From CAYMRB01 sp964392615 (lineage in GTDB: Bacteria > Planctomycetota > UBA8108), in NCBI GenBank assembly GCA_964392615.1, contig CAYMRB010000399.1, positions 1 through 9,457 of the forward strand: DNA of 9,457 nucleotides, in the 5' to 3' direction. The notes beneath the pieces were generated by a model, which was not told where the DNA came from, ran no database searches, and saw only the letters and a list, made by a program, of their open reading frames with translations. Numbering within the stretch: the first letter of the stretch is position 1; every line of letters begins with the position of its first letter. This document shows positions 6,692 to 9,457 of this stretch, in pieces. A program made the translations under genes and the position numbers.

Positions 6692-8680
6692 CTACGATCG
6701 CGCTTCTCCATCCGCGGCGATAGCTGCAGATGGCTCGACGACGTACTCGACGTACTCCACCTCTCCCGGGCCGAGCTCGAGCCGCACCGTTCTGTCTTTC
6801 TTGACCTCGAGCGGCTTCGCCCCACGCCAACGCCGCACGGTCGTCCACGGTTCGCGACACGTGATGGTCACGGTCGTTCGCACCGCAGGGTCGACCACCG
6901 CCGGCTTCGTCGGCTCCTTGACGACGCCGGCGTTGTGAATCAGCTCGACGACCCAGCCGACGTCGTTGCGGTTCACTTGCCAGTGCACATTGTCACCGCG
7001 CACGGCGACCGGTATCGCGCTCCGCACGAGCTCGGCCAGACGCGCGTTCGAGATGGCCGCGGAGCGCCCCGTTGCCGGGTTCGTCCACGCATCGACCACC
7101 TCGACCGCTCCCGTCCCGCGCAGCGCCTGGAGATGTGATCCGAGAGCTTTCGCGTGACGCTCGGAGACGAGCAACCGCGAGCCCGCGCGCAGCACGCGGT
7201 GGAGATCGCGGACGAGCTCGACGCCGAACTCGATGTCGCCGACGAGCAGCACGACGGGATACGCCGACAGGACGCCTGCGCCCGCGTTCGACAAGAGCAC
7301 GTCGCAACACTCGCCGAACGGAGTCGGCCGCAGATAGCGCGCCTCGGGATCACCCCGCACGGGCGGCCCGTGAATGAGGTCGCTGCCCGGGAAGAGCTGC
7401 TCCTGGAACAAGTCGCGCACCTCGAGGTCGCCGGCGGTCGGCTCGAAGATGCCCCACGGCCGCGCCTTGTAGCCGTTGTATCCGCTGTAGCGATCGAGCA
7501 CGACCGCGATCGGCGTGAACGGCACGCCGCGATCGTGAGCGCGCTGGAACGCGAAGACCTCACGCGCCTTCTCGCCGTGCGCCGTCAGACGCCAGTCGGT
7601 GTCGTTCTCGAAGAAGATGCTGATGCTGTTCTCCGGCGTCACCATCGCCGCGCCGGCGAACCAGAGGTGAAGCCACATGCGCTCGTAGAGGCTCAGCGAG
7701 TGCCCCGCGTCGAGGCCGCGGGCGTACTTCCCTTCCATGCGCAGGGGGCCACGCGTCGTGCAAGAACCGTGGAACCACGGGCTCACCTGTCCGGACCACG
7801 GCCGCCGCCAACGCCGCGACGCGCCGCGCGCGAACGCGATCTTCGACTGCGTATAGCCGATGTTCTCGCCGAGCTCGAGCCCGATCAGCGGCGATCCCCA
7901 CTCGGCCACGTACGCCTCGTAGTGCGAGTGCCCGGTGACGCTGAAGTTGTTCCCGCGCATGTGTCGGTCGCGCGTCAGATAGTAGTCCCGGACGATCTCG
8001 TACGCCTCGCGGCGGCTCTGCGGCATGCTGTCGAATCCGGCGAGACCCGGCGGCTTCATCTGCGCACGTCGAGTTTCGAACTCGTCGCCGTAGACAGCGC
8101 GCCACCAGCCCTCGGCCGACGACAGGTTGTGGAAGTAGTAGCCCCACTCGCCGAGCTGGATCGCGTGAAACACCCCGGCGCGCCTCAGAGGCTCGAGCGC
8201 GGCCTCGTCGTCGTCGCTCATGCGAGCGCGCCCGTCCTTCACCTGCATGTCGCCGTAGCCGGGATAGCAGATCACCGGCCAGCCGTTGTCGGCGATGACC
8301 TCGAACAGCGCCCGCGACCCGGCGCGCGCCGCGGGGCCAGGATCGAAGCCGTTCGCGAGCCGCTCCCGGCGCAAGACGCCGATGAGTTGACGCAGGCGCT
8401 CCGGCTCCCCCGGCGTACCGTAGAGCGTGAACACGAACTCCTCGTGACCCGGCAGGAGCTGCGGCCGCCAGATGCGCGCTCGCTGTGATCCGAGCGCCCG
8501 CGCGATGACATCACCGCGCTCGTTCGCACGCGCACGCAAGCCCTCTCCCGGCTCGTCGATCTCCACACGGCTCTTGTCGATGCGCACGACAGCCGATGTT
8601 CCGGGCTCGTCCGCGCGGACGGCAGCCGCGACACACACGAGCAGAAAGCCGAAGAGCGTGGCCAGCGGCCGCGACGACAT
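6692..8680 (-). CDS. Secreted glycoside hydrolase-like protein (TIM-barrel type), uncharacterised
   Basis: The product has 662 residues from the ATG at 8680-8678, preceded by AGGGA. A signal peptide (LATLFGFLLVCVAAA core, likely cleavage VRA|DEP after residue 23) sends it out of the cytoplasm. Residues about 60-400 look like a TIM barrel: strand-like ends such as WPVICYPGYGDM, FHAIQLGEWGYYF, NNFSVTGHSHYEAYVAEWG and LIGLELGENIGY, then AAMVTPENSISIFF. They carry candidate catalytic or sugar-binding acids (Glu178, Glu255, Glu272, Glu350) and many aromatics. Residues about 440-560 resemble a Rossmann or amidotransferase-like domain of the sort attached to beta-galactosidase-type barrels (VVLLVGDIEFGVELV, then RVLRAGSRLLVSE). 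The end is a beta-rich segment (VTITCREPWTTVRRWRG to VEYVEYVVE). A role in polysaccharide breakdown is an inference; I cannot name the family or fix the catalytic pair. The gene starts 51 bases after the YdjY-domain gene on the same strand and is probably cotranscribed. Confidence 0.7.
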   Translation of the reverse strand: MSSRPLATLFGFLLVCVAAAVRADEPGTSAVVRIDKSRVEIDEPGEGLRARANERGDVIARALGSQRARIWRPQLLPGHEEFVFTLYGTPGEPERLRQLIGVLRRERLANGFDPGPAARAGSRALFEVIADNGWPVICYPGYGDMQVKDGRARMSDDDEAALEPLRRAGVFHAIQLGEWGYYFHNLSSAEGWWRAVYGDEFETRRAQMKPPGLAGFDSMPQSRREAYEIVRDYYLTRDRHMRGNNFSVTGHSHYEAYVAEWGSPLIGLELGENIGYTQSKIAFARGASRRWRRPWSGQVSPWFHGSCTTRGPLRMEGKYARGLDAGHSLSLYERMWLHLWFAGAAMVTPENSISIFFENDTDWRLTAHGEKAREVFAFQRAHDRGVPFTPIAVVLDRYSGYNGYKARPWGIFEPTAGDLEVRDLFQEQLFPGSDLIHGPPVRGDPEARYLRPTPFGECCDVLLSNAGAGVLSAYPVVLLVGDIEFGVELVRDLHRVLRAGSRLLVSERHAKALGSHLQALRGTGAVEVVDAWTNPATGRSAAISNARLAELVRSAIPVAVRGDNVHWQVNRNDVGWVVELIHNAGVVKEPTKPAVVDPAVRTTVTITCREPWTTVRRWRGAKPLEVKKDRTVRLELGPGEVEYVEYVVEPSAAIAADGEARS

Positions 8681-8687
8681 CGCGTCT

Positions 8688-8692
8688 TCCCT
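8688..8692 (-). promoter_or_regulatory. Ribosome binding site for the glycoside hydrolase-like gene
   Basis: On the minus strand AGGGA lies 7 bases before the ATG at 8680-8678. It falls inside the sequence that an upstream TTG start (8698) would translate, which favours the ATG and places the signal peptide at the true N-terminus. Confidence 0.65.
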
Positions 8693-8731
8693 TTTCAACG
8701 GACTGTCAACATGACTTCGAGCAGGCGGCCT

Positions 8732-9457
8732 CTACCGCGCCGGGCGCAGCACCACCGTGATCGGAGTCCGCTCCGGTGGCACGGCCGCCTCGTTGGCTTG
8801 ATAGATCGTGTCGTCGCTGCCGGCGCGCAGCGGGTTCTCGAGGATGGCGGTCGCATCGTGATACGTCGTCACGATGCTCTGAATGAAGTTCGCAGCGTAC
8901 GCGACGTCCTCGGGATCCGCCGAGCCCGCCTGCATCGTCGAGCCCGTGAAGACCCACTCGACGCGTGGCATCGACCGCTTCGCCTTCCCATCGAGCACCC
9001 AGTCCTCCGCCCGCGCGCTCCGGTCGACGCCGCCCTCGTCCTTCCAGCGCACCTCGACGATCACGGCCGCGCCATGCGGCGGCACGAACTCGCCCCCCTC
9101 GAGCTTTGCCGGCTCGCCCGGCTCGAGCCCGAGCGCGAGCAGGCCCGCATGAACGCCGCTCGGTACGCAATCCATGACGACCACCGCCTCGTGCGTCTTG
9201 CCCTCCGGCGCGCATGCGAACACCTCGATCGCCCCGCGCTGCTGGTTGACGTGGCCGGCGATCTCGAGGCGGCGCTTCTGCGGCAGGTACGCGACGCCCA
9301 TGCCAGCCAGGATCGCGGCGAGCTCGGCGTCGGCGGGGTGGACGGTGGCGGAGGCGGAGGCGGAGTCGGTGGCGGTGTCGGAGTCGGACTCGGAGTCGGA
9401 CTCGGGGTCGGGCTCGGTGTCGGAGGAAGAGGACAAGGCGGAGGGCCAGTCGCACTG
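8732..9457 (-). CDS. YdjY-domain protein with Ser/Asp-rich N-terminal linker (5' end beyond window)
   Basis: The minus-strand frame is open from the right edge to a TAG at 8734-8732, giving 241 visible residues. Visible residues 8-40 are a low-complexity acidic Ser/Asp/Glu/Thr/Ala tract. After this, ADAELAAILAGMGVAYLPQ leads into a YdjY-like domain (about visible residues 55-240). It contains RLEIAGHV, AIEVFACAPEGKTHEAVVV, GVHAGLLALGLEPGEPAKLEGGEF split over adjacent strands, VEVRWKDEGG, DWVLDG, WVFTGS and the terminal ITVVLRP. Such domains are common in planctomycete exported lipoproteins and also occur in E. coli YdjY; their biochemical role is unknown. No convincing start is visible. A TTG at 9436 opens directly into the acidic tract, so the signal or lipoprotein peptide probably lies past the edge. 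A Cys at visible residue 2 follows Gln, which is not a canonical lipobox. The gene is followed 51 bases later by the glycoside hydrolase-like gene. Confidence 0.75.
   Translation of the reverse strand, partial: QCDWPSALSSSSDTEPDPESDSESDSDTATDSASASATVHPADAELAAILAGMGVAYLPQKRRLEIAGHVNQQRGAIEVFACAPEGKTHEAVVVMDCVPSGVHAGLLALGLEPGEPAKLEGGEFVPPHGAAVIVEVRWKDEGGVDRSARAEDWVLDGKAKRSMPRVEWVFTGSTMQAGSADPEDVAYAANFIQSIVTTYHDATAILENPLRAGSDDTIYQANEAAVPPERTPITVVLRPAR
9346..9424. repeat. Imperfect hexamer low-complexity tract (Ser/Asp/Ala coding on minus strand)
   Basis: This is an imperfect 6-base periodicity of the type GGAGTC, GGACTC, GGCGGA on the plus strand. Read on the minus strand in the YdjY-domain frame it gives the acidic linker of alternating Ser with Asp, Glu, Ala and Thr. 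It is more diverged than the tract at 1-78 but built from the same codons (GAC, TCC, GCC, ACC), with GAG added. Confidence 0.8.

Noticed and set aside
7154..8488. A 444-codon open frame on the plus strand
   Set aside because: It is antisense to the glycoside hydrolase-like gene and mirrors its codon pattern. The minus-strand product has a signal peptide and domain-like segments; this one has none.
8704..8709. Perfect TTGACA (-35 consensus) on the minus strand before the glycoside hydrolase-like gene
   Set aside because: Seventeen bases downstream the sequence is GACGCG, with no -10 box, and the start codon is only 23 bases away, so there is no room for a normal promoter.
8706..9455. A 249-codon minus-strand frame beside the YdjY-domain gene
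   Set aside because: It is an Arg/Gly-rich shadow of the YdjY frame; only the other frame gives the conserved YdjY motifs.
1..9457. tRNA, rRNA, CRISPR array, transposase or phage features
   Set aside because: I looked for spaced direct repeats, transposase-like motifs, cloverleaf arms and conserved rRNA strings and saw none; the only repeats are the two hexamer tracts.

Overview
The window is high-GC DNA with four or five rightward genes (positions 1-6619) converging on two leftward genes (6692 to the right edge). Three points suggest a bacterium, most likely Planctomycetota or a relative. There are clear Shine-Dalgarno sites and Sec-type signal peptides. There is a membrane-anchored helical-repeat protein ending in a cupredoxin domain, of a type I associate with planctomycetes. 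There is also a YdjY-domain protein with a Ser/Asp-rich N-terminal linker. The phylum is inferred from family resemblance only; no rRNA or other phylogenetic marker lies in the window.

Left part (1-3173): the window opens inside a 13-unit Asp-Ser hexamer tract, which may be the tail of a cut-off coding region. Its stop overlaps the GTG start of a secreted, beta-propeller-like protein of unknown function. After a 93-base gap comes the HEAT-like plus cupredoxin protein. Its type 1 copper site lacks the second histidine, which is replaced by arginine.

Centre (3174-6619): a two-gene operon encodes GatE and GatD, the archaeal-type glutamyl-tRNA(Gln) amidotransferase. The two genes overlap by ATGA and each has a good ribosome binding site. 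GatD is the asparaginase-like subunit that releases ammonia from glutamine. GatE is the kinase/amidotransferase subunit that binds Glu-tRNA(Gln) and uses that ammonia to make Gln-tRNA(Gln). Both look full length and catalytically intact. Textbook knowledge places GatDE in archaea and GatCAB in bacteria, so an intact gatED operon between bacterial-looking genes is the main discovery in this window. Codon choice in the pair (GCC for Ala, CTG for Leu) also differs by eye from the upstream neighbour (GCG, CTC), which would fit horizontal transfer.

Right part (6620-9457): after a short convergent gap with a weak hairpin, the minus strand carries a probable operon. A YdjY-domain protein, open at the right edge, is followed 51 bases later by a secreted 662-residue protein that looks like an uncharacterised TIM-barrel glycoside hydrolase with a Rossmann-like C-terminal part. 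I saw no tRNA, rRNA, CRISPR array, insertion sequence or phage gene. No stretch over 300 bases lacks a gene.
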